A DNA stretch of 33,364 nt, taken from the NCBI GenBank assembly GCA_903845065.1, contig CAIMWH010000117.1:1-33364 (forward strand), read 5' to 3'. Shown piece by piece: positions 23,024-32,191 of the stretch. Position 1 is the first letter of the stretch, and every line of letters begins with the position of its first letter. The stretch is from an uncultured Rhodospirillales bacterium (GTDB lineage Bacteria; Pseudomonadota; Alphaproteobacteria; Acetobacterales; Acetobacteraceae). Under the pieces are notes generated by a model. The model was not told the origin of the DNA, ran no database searches, and saw nothing but the letters and a program-made list of their open reading frames with translations. Made by a program: the position numbers and the translations under genes.

Positions 23024-23761
23024 TTATTCCAACTCCAGCGTCTGGTTCTTGTTGTTGATCGACCATCGCTTGAATCGGCCGAGGAAACTCTGACCGAGCA
23101 ACAGGCTACCCTCAACGCTTGCCATGGAGCCACGGACGTTCTCGATTATGTGGCTGCCGACTTGCAGGCTCCGGATCATGAAGGTTTGGGAAGGCACAGT
23201 TGAGCCGTCAGCAAGCCGATATGTCTGTCGCCCGAGGAAATCACTCGGTAGCACCTTGCCCATCCGCATCATCGTCAGCACGACATCGGCAGGGATGCTC
23301 ACATCGGCCGCTCCGCTATCGACTGTGAAATGGAGTGGGATGATGCCGTTGATGAGAACGGGGACCTTGAACGTGCCTCCCTCCTTTATCAGCACAATCT
23401 CACTGCTACCTGCGGCAGGCGTCTTCTGTGTTGGCGAGGCAGCGCTGGCGGAATTGGATAAGTCCCCCAGCCGGACAGCGTCACATGAAGTAGGTGAAAG
23501 CCCACGCCGCCGAGCCTCAACAACATATGGTTGATAGTAAGCGCGCGACTCCATAGCTTGTGGATTGGCCGAAGACACAGCAAATCCGCAGACTGTCCGA
23601 TCGTCCATGCTTGGCGGCACGTCGTATGGCACAATCGCTACAGAGGACCTGTTGAGTTCGTTGTCACCTGAATTCGCCTTGCACCCCGTCACCATTGTGG
23701 TGGCGCACAATATGATCGAAGTCAGTGTTCGTCCGACCTGCCACTCGTAAATCCGTTGCAT
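23024..23761 (-). CDS. Retropepsin-like aspartic protease lipoprotein
   Basis: A 245-residue putative lipoprotein. A hydrophobic N-terminus (LTSIILCATTMVTGC) ends in a lipobox with Cys27, so it is likely attached to a membrane on the periplasmic side. After a linker rich in Ser/Ala, residues 130-245 form a clan AA aspartic protease unit: FTVDSGAADVSIP with catalytic D148, then YRLADGSTV, and the closing SLLLGQSFLGRFKRW motif typical of bacterial single-domain retropepsins, which act as dimers. The substrate is unknown. Codon use and base composition are clearly AT-richer than all neighbours, suggesting acquisition by transfer. No operon partners; it converges with the serine protease gene. 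Confidence 0.8.
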   Translation of the reverse strand: MQRIYEWQVGRTLTSIILCATTMVTGCKANSGDNELNRSSVAIVPYDVPPSMDDRTVCGFAVSSANPQAMESRAYYQPYVVEARRRGLSPTSCDAVRLGDLSNSASAASPTQKTPAAGSSEIVLIKEGGTFKVPVLINGIIPLHFTVDSGAADVSIPADVVLTMMRMGKVLPSDFLGRQTYRLADGSTVPSQTFMIRSLQVGSHIIENVRGSMASVEGSLLLGQSFLGRFKRWSINNKNQTLELE

Positions 23762-23854
23762 GTCGCCTCAACTCCAACGCTCCAGTTCAAGCATGGAGTA
23801 TAGAATCGTGACAGTTCGGATGCAAAACAGCGTGCGGCGGGAAATTCGATATCC

Positions 23855-24448
23855 TTAACAATTGTCAGGCGCCACCGCCTCGGCCACCGCCGCCCGCAAC
23901 GCCGGCAACAGGTCCTCGCCGAACCACGGGTTGCGCTTCTCCCACCCAATGGTCCGCCACGACGGATGCGGCAACGGAAACATCCCCGCCGGGGCCGCGC
24001 GAAATCCCGCCACATGCGCCGTCATCGCGCCCTTCCCCAGCATCCGCGCAATGGCGTAGCTGCCCACCACCAGGGTAAGCCGGATATCCGGCATCAACGG
24101 CAGCAGGCGCGGATGCCAGGTCGGCGCGCATATCGGCATCGGCGGCCGATCCCCGCCATTAGGCAGCACGCCCGGATAACACATCCCCATCGGCACGATG
24201 GCCACCCGCGCCACGTCATAGAACGTCGCGTCATCCAGCCCGGTCCAGCCCCGCAGCCGCACGCCCGAAGGGTCGTTCCACGGTATCCCCGTCGCATGCA
24301 CCCGCGTCCCCGGCGCCTGCCCGACGATCAGCAGCCGCGCCGTGGCGGACACCCGCAGCACCGGGCGCGGCCCCAACGGCAGCGCATCCGCGCACAACGT
24401 GCAGGCACGTGCCGCGGCGGCGACGCGATCGAGGTCCGCGCCGTCCAC
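23855..24448 (-). CDS. Uracil-DNA glycosylase superfamily protein with probable 4Fe-4S cluster
   Basis: A 197-residue UDG-fold protein. Motif 1 is GQAPGTRVHATGIPWNDPSG and the late motif is LPHPSWRT (the HPS segment that contacts DNA). Cysteines C16, C19 (CTLC), C90 (GMCYP) and C107 (PICAP) follow the C-x2-C ... C-x16-C pattern of iron-sulfur UDGs. It would remove uracil or a related damaged base, or be a divergent family member, since the usual catalytic residue of family 4 is not obvious. The start is a GTG about 12 bp after the oxidase stop; it is probably transcribed with that gene although unrelated in function. Confidence 0.85.
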   Translation of the reverse strand: MDGADLDRVAAAARACTLCADALPLGPRPVLRVSATARLLIVGQAPGTRVHATGIPWNDPSGVRLRGWTGLDDATFYDVARVAIVPMGMCYPGVLPNGGDRPPMPICAPTWHPRLLPLMPDIRLTLVVGSYAIARMLGKGAMTAHVAGFRAAPAGMFPLPHPSWRTIGWEKRNPWFGEDLLPALRAAVAEAVAPDNC

Positions 24449-24460
24449 CGCGTGGTGCGG

Positions 24461-26746
24461 TCAGCCCCGCGCGTCGAGCGCCGCCAGCAACTTCGGCGGC
24501 GAAATCGGCAGCGAGGTCATCCGCAGCCCGGTCGCGTTCTCCACCGCATTGGCGATGGCGGCGAGCGGCGGGCAGATATTGGCCTCGCCCACGCCCTTCA
24601 CCCCGTAGGCATGCGCCGGGTTCGGCACCTCCACCAGCAACGGCTCGATCGGCAGCCGGTCGGACGCGACGGGGATGCGATAATCGAGGAATCCCGCGTT
24701 CTCCAGCCGGCCGTTCTTGTCGTAGATGTATTCCTCGTTCAGCGCCCAGCCGATCCCCTGCGTCACGCCGCCCTGCACCTGGCCCTCGGCATAGCCCGGA
24801 TGGATCACGCAACCGGCGTCCTGCGCGGCAACGAAGCGCAGGATGGTCACCTTGCCGGTCTCTGGATCGATCTCCAGATCGCAGAACTGCGCCGAGAACC
24901 CAGGCGCCTGGCTCGAAGGATTGACCGCCCCCGCCGTTGACAACGGCCCACCCGTCGCCGCCGCCTTGGCCGCGATATCCTTCAGTGACAGCGGATCGAA
25001 GTTGCCTACATTGGCACCGGCCGGCTTGGCCTGCCCGTCATCCCACACCACGCCATCGGGATCGACGTTCCAGATACGGGCGGCTCGCAGGCACAATTCC
25101 TTGGTCATCGCCTTGGTCGCCACATCCACCGCCATGGCGGTGGCGAACGTCACCCGCGAGCCGCCGGTCACGTGCGTGTAGCCCACCGAGCCGGTATCGG
25201 CCACGATGGAGCGCACCTGGTCATACGGAATGCCCAGCGTTTCCGCCGTCATCATCGCCATCGCCGCGCGCGAGCCGCCGATATCCGGGCTGCCCGTCGC
25301 CACCAGCGCGGTGCCGTCGGCATTGATCTGCAGCGTCGCGCCCGACTCGCCGCCGCCATTGAACCAGTAGCCGCAGGCGAAGCCGCGCCCTTGGTTCGGC
25401 CCCAGCTTGGTCTTGTAACCCGGATGGTTCTTCAGCGCCGTCAGCGTCTCGGCGAAACCGGCATGGTTAAGCGTGCCGCCCGACACATAGGGCGTGCCGA
25501 TGCGCGCCACGTTCTTCAGGCGCAGATCGATCGGGTCGATGCCAAGCTGCTTGCCCAGCATGTCCATCACCCCCTCCACCCCGAACGCCGCGATGGGCGA
25601 ACCAGGCGCGCGATAGGCGGCGGCCTTCGGGCGATTGCTCACCACGTCGTATCCGGTCACCTTCATGTTGGGGAACGCATAGGACGAAAACGCGCACATG
25701 CAGGCGTTGATCACCGGCGAACCCGGGAACGCCCCGGCCTGGAAGCGGAACTCCGCCTCCGCCGCCGTCACCGTGCCATCCTTCAACGCGCCGATCTTGA
25801 TCCGCATCGAGGCGCCCGAGGTCGGCCCCGTGGCCTTGAACACCTCGTCGCGCGCCATCGTCAGCCGCACCGGGTAGCCGGCCTTCTTGGACAGCATCAG
25901 CGCGACAGGTTCGAGATACACCACCGTCTTGCCGCCAAAGCCGCCGCCGATTTCCGCCGGCACCACCCGCAGGTCGCCCTGCTTCATGCCGCACAACTGC
26001 GCCGTCAGCGCCCGCACGGTGAAGTGCCCCTGGCTCGAACACCAGATTTCGCCCTGCCCATCCGCCTCATAGCGCGCCACGCAGCCGTGCGGCTCGATGT
26101 AGCCCTGGTGCACCGGCGCGGTTTTGAATTCCTTCTCGATCACCACCTCGGCCTTGGCGAACCCGGCCGCGACGTCTCCGAGCTTGTAGACCGAAACCTT
26201 GGCGACATTGGAGGCCTTGGTGGGCGCCGGCTCCACGCCACGGGTGATCATGTCGTCGAACAGCAACGGCGCATCGGGCGCCATCGCCGCGTCCACATCG
26301 ATCACATGCGGCAGCACCTCATACGTCACCTCGATCAGCCGCATCGCCTCCTCGGCGATCGACGGGCTGATGGCGGCGACGGCGGCCACCGCATGGCCCT
26401 CGTACAGCACCTTCTCGCGCGCCATGATGTTGCGCGTGGTGTGCCAGAAATTCACCGCCACCCGATCCGGCCCCACATACCCGAACTTCTGCTCGGGGAA
26501 ATCCGCCGAGGTGACGATGGATTTCACCCCCTTCACCGCGGCGGCCTTCGAGGTATCGATCGACACGATGCGCGCATGGGCATGCGGGCTGCGCAGCACG
26601 CGGCCATACAGCATGCCAGGCAGGATCAGGTCGGCGCCATACTGCGCCCGGCCGGTCACCTTGGGCACGCCATCCGGGCGGATCGGGCTGGTGCCGACCA
26701 CCTTGTACTTCCGGGGAAGATCGGGGACGGTCACGGAATCGTTCAC
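24461..26746 (-). CDS. Xanthine dehydrogenase-family molybdopterin-binding subunit
   Basis: A 761-residue large subunit of a molybdenum hydroxylase. The N-terminal a/b hammerhead begins GKAQYG-like (KVTGRAQYGADLILPGMLYGRVLRSPHAHARI). Molybdopterin-binding segments follow: GGGFGGKTVVYLEP, AAAYRAPGSPIAAFGVE, QGIGWALNEEY and the terminal YGVKGVGEANICPP, whose glutamate is the catalytic base. The AYRAPG loop differs from the AYxCSFR loop of CO dehydrogenases, so it is a xanthine/aldehyde/aromatic hydroxylase relative. No 2Fe-2S or FAD subunit gene is adjacent; the next gene is an unrelated glycosylase. The start is GTG 26746 with GAGG 5 nt upstream. Confidence 0.92.
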   Translation of the reverse strand: MNDSVTVPDLPRKYKVVGTSPIRPDGVPKVTGRAQYGADLILPGMLYGRVLRSPHAHARIVSIDTSKAAAVKGVKSIVTSADFPEQKFGYVGPDRVAVNFWHTTRNIMAREKVLYEGHAVAAVAAISPSIAEEAMRLIEVTYEVLPHVIDVDAAMAPDAPLLFDDMITRGVEPAPTKASNVAKVSVYKLGDVAAGFAKAEVVIEKEFKTAPVHQGYIEPHGCVARYEADGQGEIWCSSQGHFTVRALTAQLCGMKQGDLRVVPAEIGGGFGGKTVVYLEPVALMLSKKAGYPVRLTMARDEVFKATGPTSGASMRIKIGALKDGTVTAAEAEFRFQAGAFPGSPVINACMCAFSSYAFPNMKVTGYDVVSNRPKAAAYRAPGSPIAAFGVEGVMDMLGKQLGIDPIDLRLKNVARIGTPYVSGGTLNHAGFAETLTALKNHPGYKTKLGPNQGRGFACGYWFNGGGESGATLQINADGTALVATGSPDIGGSRAAMAMMTAETLGIPYDQVRSIVADTGSVGYTHVTGGSRVTFATAMAVDVATKAMTKELCLRAARIWNVDPDGVVWDDGQAKPAGANVGNFDPLSLKDIAAKAAATGGPLSTAGAVNPSSQAPGFSAQFCDLEIDPETGKVTILRFVAAQDAGCVIHPGYAEGQVQGGVTQGIGWALNEEYIYDKNGRLENAGFLDYRIPVASDRLPIEPLLVEVPNPAHAYGVKGVGEANICPPLAAIANAVENATGLRMTSLPISPPKLLAALDARG

Positions 26747-26849
26747 GGCAACCTCGTTTGGCTGGCTATTGGGGGTATGATTGAACGCCTAGGGTCGCCC
26801 GCCGCCGCGGCAATGGCAAGTGGCAGTAGCGGCCCAAATCCTGCCGCGA

Positions 26850-26861
26850 ATTGTCGACAAT
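26850..26861. promoter_or_regulatory. ATTGTCGACAAT palindrome, possible operator
   Basis: A perfect 12-bp palindrome lies in the 197-bp divergent region between the molybdenum hydroxylase and ABC transporter genes. Its TTGTCGACAA core resembles sites of GntR/FCD regulators, and it is AT-rich compared with the surroundings. No regulator gene is nearby and I could not place clear promoter boxes around it. Confidence 0.4.
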
Positions 26862-26943
26862 GCACCCTCGCGCTGGCCGAAACCATCGGCTAGCATCCCG
26901 TCGGCACACGGAAGCAATCTGTGGCCGGGGAGGAGACGAGACG

Positions 26944-27897
26944 ATGCGGGCCTACCTGGTCCGGCGCCTGCTGGCGCTGATCCCAACCTTGTTCTTCGCC
27001 AGCCTCATCGTGTTCACCACGGTGCGCCTGATCCCCGGCGACATCATCGATATGATGATCGCGCAGAACGATATCGGCTCCAAGGTCAGCCGGGACGCTC
27101 TGGAGCACGCCCTCGGCCTCGATCGCCCGATGCTCACCCAGTATCTCAGCTGGATCGGCGGCATCCTGCTGCATGGCGATTTCGGCAATTCCCTGTGGCA
27201 GCAAAACCCGGTCGGCGAGGAGGTGTTCTCCCGCCTGCCGGTCACCTTCGAGCTTGGCATCATGGCCCTCGCCGTGGCCCTCACCGTCGCCATCCCCATC
27301 GGCGTGATCTCGGCCCTGCGGCAGGATGGGCTGGGCGATTTCCTCGGCCGCTCCTTCTCCATCCTCATGCTCGCCGTGCCCGGCTTCTGGATGGGCACCA
27401 TGGTGATGGTGTTCCCCTCGATATGGTGGGGCATCTCGCCCGAGGTGAAGTTCGTGCCCTTCCATGAGGACCCCATCGGCAACCTCATCCAGCTCGCCAT
27501 CCCCGCCCTCATCCTCGGCACCTCGCTGTCAGCGGTGACGATGCGGATGACGCGCACGATGATGCTGGAGGTGCTCCGGCAGGACTACATCCGCACCGCC
27601 TGGGCCAAGGGCCAGAACGAGCGCGGCGTGGTGATCCGCCACGCCCTGCGCAACGCGCTGATCCCGGTGGTTACCCTGATCGGCCTGCAAGCGCCCATCC
27701 TGATCGGCGGCGCCGTGATCATGGAGCAGATCTTCGTCATCCCCGGCATGGGCCTGCTGCTGCTCGAAGCCGTCAGCCGGCGCGATTATCCGGTCATCAC
27801 CGGGGTGTTCCTCATCGTCGGCGTGGCGGTGGTGGTGATTAACCTGCTGGTGGACCTCAGCTACGGGCTGCTCGATCCCAAGGTGAGGTTCCGCTGA
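26944..27897 (+). CDS. ABC transporter permease, DppB/OppB type
   Basis: A 317-residue inner-membrane permease. The family start MRAYLVRRLLALIPTLFFASLIVF (first helix) is followed by a long periplasmic loop with RPMLTQYLSWIGGILLHGDFGNSL, then five further helices. The coupling EAA loop is TAWAKGQNERGVVIRHALRNALIPVVTLIG, and the family end is DLSYGLLDPKVRFR. It pairs with the next gene to form the channel. ATG 26944 has a strong GGAGGAG site about 8 nt upstream; an upstream TTG lies in the palindrome and is not supported. It is the first gene of a six-gene operon. Confidence 0.93.
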   Translation: MRAYLVRRLLALIPTLFFASLIVFTTVRLIPGDIIDMMIAQNDIGSKVSRDALEHALGLDRPMLTQYLSWIGGILLHGDFGNSLWQQNPVGEEVFSRLPVTFELGIMALAVALTVAIPIGVISALRQDGLGDFLGRSFSILMLAVPGFWMGTMVMVFPSIWWGISPEVKFVPFHEDPIGNLIQLAIPALILGTSLSAVTMRMTRTMMLEVLRQDYIRTAWAKGQNERGVVIRHALRNALIPVVTLIGLQAPILIGGAVIMEQIFVIPGMGLLLLEAVSRRDYPVITGVFLIVGVAVVVINLLVDLSYGLLDPKVRFR

Positions 27898-28778
27898 TGT
27901 CCGCCACCGTCATCCCGGCCCCCCGCCGCAGCGCCTTCCTCGCCGGCCTGCTCCGCCTCATCCGCGAAAAACCCCTCGGCGCCATTGGCCTGGCCATCGT
28001 GCTGGTGTTCCTGTTCTGCGGCATCTTCGCGGACGTGCTGGCCCCGCACGGGGTGAACCAGATCAGCCCCGTCAACCGCCTCAAGCCCCCCTCCGCCCGC
28101 TTCTGGTTCGGCACCGACCATCTGGGCCGGGACATGTTCTCCCGCATCCTCTACGGCGCCCAGCTTTCGGTGATCATCGGCCTCACCGCCGCCTCGCTGG
28201 CCACCTTCATCTCGGTCACCCTCGGCGTGGTCAGCGGCTATTTCGGCGGCCGGATCGACATGCTGATCCAGCGCGTGGTGGACGCCTGGATGAGTTTCCC
28301 CGAACTCATCATCCTCATCGTGGTGGTCTCGGTGGTGGGCCCCGGCATGTTGCAGGTGATCGGCATCCTCGGCCTCACCTTCGGCATCGGCGGCTCGCGC
28401 ATCATCCGCGGCGCGGTGATCTCGGTGCGCGAGAACATGTACATCCACGCCACCCAGTCGATGGGCGCCAGCACCACCCGCGTGCTGCTGCGCCACATCC
28501 TGCCCAATATCATGGCCCCGGTGCTGGTGCTGTTCAGCACCCGCGTCGGCGCCGTCATCCTGGTCGAATCCGGCCTCTCCTTCCTCGGCTTCGGCGTCCC
28601 GCCGCCGGCGCCCACCTGGGGCGGCATGCTGTCCGGCTCGGGCCGCACCTACATGTACCTGGCACCCTGGCTGGCCCTCGCACCCGGCCTGTGCCTGACG
28701 ATGGTTGTCTACGGCATCAACGTGCTCGGCGACGCACTGCGCGATCTGCTCGATCCGCGCATGCGCGGCAGCCGCTAA
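27897..28778 (+). CDS. ABC transporter permease, DppC/OppC type
   Basis: A 293-residue permease. The cytoplasmic N-terminal part and first helix (KPLGAIGLAIVLVFLFCGIFADVLAPHG) are followed by FWFGTDHLGRDMFSRILYGAQLSVIIGL, the DppC hallmark, and the EAA loop THATQSMGASTTRVLLRHILPNIMAPVLV-type segment. The end is NVLGDALRDLLDPRMRG. Its ATG overlaps the previous stop by one base (TGATG). With the DppB-type protein it makes the channel for the binding proteins encoded next. Confidence 0.93.
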   Translation: MSATVIPAPRRSAFLAGLLRLIREKPLGAIGLAIVLVFLFCGIFADVLAPHGVNQISPVNRLKPPSARFWFGTDHLGRDMFSRILYGAQLSVIIGLTAASLATFISVTLGVVSGYFGGRIDMLIQRVVDAWMSFPELIILIVVVSVVGPGMLQVIGILGLTFGIGGSRIIRGAVISVRENMYIHATQSMGASTTRVLLRHILPNIMAPVLVLFSTRVGAVILVESGLSFLGFGVPPPAPTWGGMLSGSGRTYMYLAPWLALAPGLCLTMVVYGINVLGDALRDLLDPRMRGSR

Positions 28779-28790
28779 GGGGAGAAAAAC

Positions 28791-30473
28791 ATGAAAACAC
28801 CATCCGCGCTCCTGGCCCTGGCCGCGACCGCCCTGCTCGCCGGCCCCGCCGCCGCCGAGAAGCCGCAATACGGCGGCGCGCTGGAAATCGGCACCGTCTA
28901 CGCCACCATCTCGGCCCTCTCGTTCGATCCGGCGGACTACGCCTGGAAATTGAACCATGACGCCGGCATCTACCTCGAAACCCTGTTCTCCGGGGACCTC
29001 TCGAAATCCCTGCGCAACGGCGGCAAATTCAACTTCAAGCCCGACGCCTGGCTGCCCTCCGAAGCAGTGCGCGGCGAACTGGCGGAATCCTGGGAGTGGA
29101 CCGAAAGCCCCCTCGCCGTGGTGGTCCACCTGCGCCACGGCATCATGTGGCCCGAAAAAGCCGGCGTCATGGCCGCCCGCGAATTCAACGCCGATGACGT
29201 CGTCTATAGTTTCAAACGCCAGGACGCGAGCCCCAAGAAAATCCCCGGCTATTTCGACCATGTCGCCAAGGTGGAAGCGCGGGACCGCTACACCGTGGTG
29301 TTCGAAATGAAGGAGTTCAACGCCGAGTGGGACTATCGCTTCGGCTGGGGCTACTACTCGCAGATCGTGCCCAAGGAACTGGTGGACGCCGGCATCTCCA
29401 ACTGGAAGAACGCCACCGGCACCGGCCCGTTCGAACTCACCGAATACGTCCAGGGCAACGCGCAGACCTACACCCGCAACGCGCTCTACTGGGACAAGGA
29501 AAAGATCGACGGCGCCGAATACAAGCTCCCCTTCGTCGACAAGATGACCTATCGCATCATCAAGGACGAAGCCACCCAACACGCCGCCCTGCGCACCGGC
29601 AAGCTCGATATCCTCGAAGCCATCCGCTGGCAGGCGGTCGACCAGCTCAAGAAAAGCGCGCCGCAACTGAAGTGGGCCAAGTGGCTGGCGATGTCCGGCA
29701 CCTATCTGTCGATGCGCGTCGATACCAAGCCCTTCGATGACGTGCGGGTGCGCCGCGCCCTCAACATGGCGGTCAACAAGCAGGAAATCGCCAAGGAATA
29801 CTACGGCGGCAACGCCGAGGTATTCGCCTACCCGCAACACCCCGACTATACCGGCTACTTCCAGCCGCTCGAGGAAATGCCGGCCTCGGTGAAGGAACTC
29901 TACGAATACAACCCGGACAAGGCCAAAAAGCTGCTCGCCGAAGCCGGCTACCCCAAGGGCTTCACCTTCAAGGTGCAGGTGTGTTCCTGCTCGCCCGACA
30001 ACATGGACCTGCTGCCCCTCGTCGCCGGCTACCTCGAAATGGTCGGCGTGAAGGTGGAGATCCAGCCGATGGAATACGGCGCCTTCCTCTCCGCGATGAC
30101 CACCCAGACCAACGCGCCCGGCTACTTCATGGCCAACGGCCACACCAACCCCACCACCACCATCCGCAAGAACTTCGTCCCCGGCCAGGTCTGGAACCCC
30201 TCGCAATGGAACGACCCGGCCTTCTCCGCCCGCGTCGCCGAGATGTACCGCACCCGTGACGAGCCCACCCGGCAGAAGATGATCAAGGATATGACCATCG
30301 AGATGCTCGACAAGGCCCCGTACATCTGGCTGCCCACCCCCTACGTCTACACCGCGTGGTGGCCCTGGGTGAAAAACTACGACGGCGAACTCCGCGTCGG
30401 CGCCGTCAAGCCCGGCCCGGTCTACGCCCGCATCTGGATCGACCAGGACCTGAAGAAGAAGCTCGGCCACTAA
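28791..30473 (+). CDS. ABC transporter substrate-binding protein (SBP family 5), copy 1
   Basis: A 560-residue periplasmic binding protein with a cleavable signal peptide (ALLALAATALLAGPAAA, cut before EKPQ). It is a cluster C/SBP_bac_5 fold: GELAESWEWTESPL with LRHGIMW, EFNADDVVYSFKRQ, GTGPFELTEYVQGN, FDDVRVRRALNMAVNKQEI and KAKKLLAEAGYPKGFTF. Family members bind peptides, glutathione, nickel or opines; sequence does not tell which. An unusual CSCS motif (VQVCSCSPDN) is shared with the next protein. The GGGGAG site lies 6-9 nt before ATG 28791, 12 bp after the permease stop. Confidence 0.93.
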   Translation: MKTPSALLALAATALLAGPAAAEKPQYGGALEIGTVYATISALSFDPADYAWKLNHDAGIYLETLFSGDLSKSLRNGGKFNFKPDAWLPSEAVRGELAESWEWTESPLAVVVHLRHGIMWPEKAGVMAAREFNADDVVYSFKRQDASPKKIPGYFDHVAKVEARDRYTVVFEMKEFNAEWDYRFGWGYYSQIVPKELVDAGISNWKNATGTGPFELTEYVQGNAQTYTRNALYWDKEKIDGAEYKLPFVDKMTYRIIKDEATQHAALRTGKLDILEAIRWQAVDQLKKSAPQLKWAKWLAMSGTYLSMRVDTKPFDDVRVRRALNMAVNKQEIAKEYYGGNAEVFAYPQHPDYTGYFQPLEEMPASVKELYEYNPDKAKKLLAEAGYPKGFTFKVQVCSCSPDNMDLLPLVAGYLEMVGVKVEIQPMEYGAFLSAMTTQTNAPGYFMANGHTNPTTTIRKNFVPGQVWNPSQWNDPAFSARVAEMYRTRDEPTRQKMIKDMTIEMLDKAPYIWLPTPYVYTAWWPWVKNYDGELRVGAVKPGPVYARIWIDQDLKKKLGH

Positions 30474-30511
30474 CCAAATAATCCGCCGCAGAGCGGGAAA
30501 GGGGCGGCACC

Positions 30512-32191
30512 ATGAGACGCATACTCGGAGCAGCATTGGCGGCGGGCCTGCTGACGGCAGGCCCCGCTTTCGCCGAAAAGCCGCAATACGGCGGCAACCT
30601 CGAAATCGGCACCGTCTACGCCACCATCTCCGCCCTCTCCTTCGATCCGGCCGATTTCGCCTGGAAGCTGAACCACGATACCGGCCCGTACCTCGAAACC
30701 CTGTTCGCCGGGGACCTCTCCAAATCCCTGCGCAACGGCGGCAAGTTCTCCTTCAAGCCCGATGCCTGGCTGCCCACCGAAGCCATCCGCGGCGAACTGG
30801 CGGAAAGCTGGGAATGGACCGAAGCCCCGCTCGCCGTGGTCATCAAACTGCGCCACGGCATCATGTGGCCCGAAAAAGCCGGCGTCATGGCGTCGCGCGA
30901 ATTCACCGCCGATGACGTGGTGTTCAGCTTCAACCGCCAGAACACCAGCGCCAAAAAATTCCCCGACTACTACGACTACGTCACCAAGGTAGTGGCGCGA
31001 GACCGCTACACCGTCGCTTTCGAGATGAAGGAATACAACGCCGACTGGGACTACCGCTTCGGCTGGGGCTACTACTCCCAGATCATCCCAAAGGAACTGG
31101 TCGACGCCGGGATCAACAACTGGAGAAACGCCGTCGGCACCGGCCCGTTCCAACTCACTGACTACGTGCAGGGCAACGCCCACGTCTACTCGCGCAACCC
31201 GATCTACTGGGACAAGGAAAAGATCGACGGCGCCGAATACAAACTCCCCTTCGTCGATCGCGTCGCCTACCGCGTCATCAAGGACGAGGCCACCCAGCAC
31301 GCCGCCCTGCGCTCGGCCAAGCTCGATATCCTCGAAGCCATCCGCTGGCAGGCCGTCGACAACCTCAAGAAAAGCGCGCCCCAGCTCAAATGGGTGAAAT
31401 GGCTGAACTATTCCGGCACCTTCCTGTCGATGCGCGTCGATACCAAGCCGTTCGATGATATCCGCGTCCGCCGCGCCCTCAACCTCGCGGTCAACAAGCA
31501 GGAAATCGTCAAGGAATACTACGGCGGCAACGCCGAACTATTCGCCTACCCGCAACACCCCGACTATATCGGTTACTTCCAGCCGCTGGAGGAAATGCCG
31601 GCCTCGGTGAAGGAACTCTTCGAATACAACCCCGAGAAGGCCAGGAAGCTGCTGGCGGAAGCCGGCTACCCCAAGGGTTTCACCTTCAAGACCCAGGTCT
31701 GCTCCTGCTCGCCCGACAACATGGACCTGCTGCCCCTCATCGCCGGCTACCTCGAACAGGTCGGCGTCAAACTCGAAATCCAGCCGATGGAATACGGCGC
31801 CTTCCTCTCGGCGATGACCTCGCTGACCAATGCGCCGGGCTACTTCATGTCCAACGGCCACACAAACCCCACCCGCACCCTGCACAAGAGCTTCACCCCG
31901 GGCCAGGCCTGGAACCCCTCGCAGTGGAACGACCCCGCCTACAACGCCAAGATGGACGCCGTCTTTCACACCCGCGACGAAGCCAAGCGCCAGCAGATGC
32001 TGAAGGAAATGACCGTCGAAATCCTCGACAAAGCCCCCTACATCTGGCTCCCCGTCCCCTACCTCTACACCGCCTGGTGGCCCTGGGTGAAAAACTACGA
32101 CGGCGAACTGCGCGTCGGCGCCGTCAAGCCCGGCCCGGTCTATGCCCGGCTCTGGATCGACCAGGACCTGAAAAAGAAGCTGGGCCACTGA
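30512..32191 (+). CDS. ABC transporter substrate-binding protein (SBP family 5), copy 2
   Basis: A 559-residue close paralogue of the previous protein, alike across its whole length (well over three quarters identical by eye) apart from the signal peptide (RRILGAALAAGLLTAGPAFA, cut before EKPQ). The CSCS motif, GWGYYSQI(I/V)PKELVDAG and the C-terminal DQDLKKKLGH are kept. The pair arose by tandem duplication and probably feeds the same permease with related ligands. Its stop overlaps the ATPase start by one base. A 38-bp spacer separates the copies and has GGGGCGGCACC before the ATG, a workable ribosome site. Confidence 0.93.
   Translation: MRRILGAALAAGLLTAGPAFAEKPQYGGNLEIGTVYATISALSFDPADFAWKLNHDTGPYLETLFAGDLSKSLRNGGKFSFKPDAWLPTEAIRGELAESWEWTEAPLAVVIKLRHGIMWPEKAGVMASREFTADDVVFSFNRQNTSAKKFPDYYDYVTKVVARDRYTVAFEMKEYNADWDYRFGWGYYSQIIPKELVDAGINNWRNAVGTGPFQLTDYVQGNAHVYSRNPIYWDKEKIDGAEYKLPFVDRVAYRVIKDEATQHAALRSAKLDILEAIRWQAVDNLKKSAPQLKWVKWLNYSGTFLSMRVDTKPFDDIRVRRALNLAVNKQEIVKEYYGGNAELFAYPQHPDYIGYFQPLEEMPASVKELFEYNPEKARKLLAEAGYPKGFTFKTQVCSCSPDNMDLLPLIAGYLEQVGVKLEIQPMEYGAFLSAMTSLTNAPGYFMSNGHTNPTRTLHKSFTPGQAWNPSQWNDPAYNAKMDAVFHTRDEAKRQQMLKEMTVEILDKAPYIWLPVPYLYTAWWPWVKNYDGELRVGAVKPGPVYARLWIDQDLKKKLGH

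Noticed and set aside
27861-30536. 891-codon open frame antisense to the ABC transporter operon
   Set aside because: Low-complexity Gly/Val/Asp/Ala/Glu composition without motifs, opposite to the permease and binding-protein genes.
31924-32190. Longer start for the DppD-type ATPase
   Set aside because: The extra residues overlap the end of the binding-protein gene and are Arg/Pro-rich; family proteins start at MTLLSVRGL.
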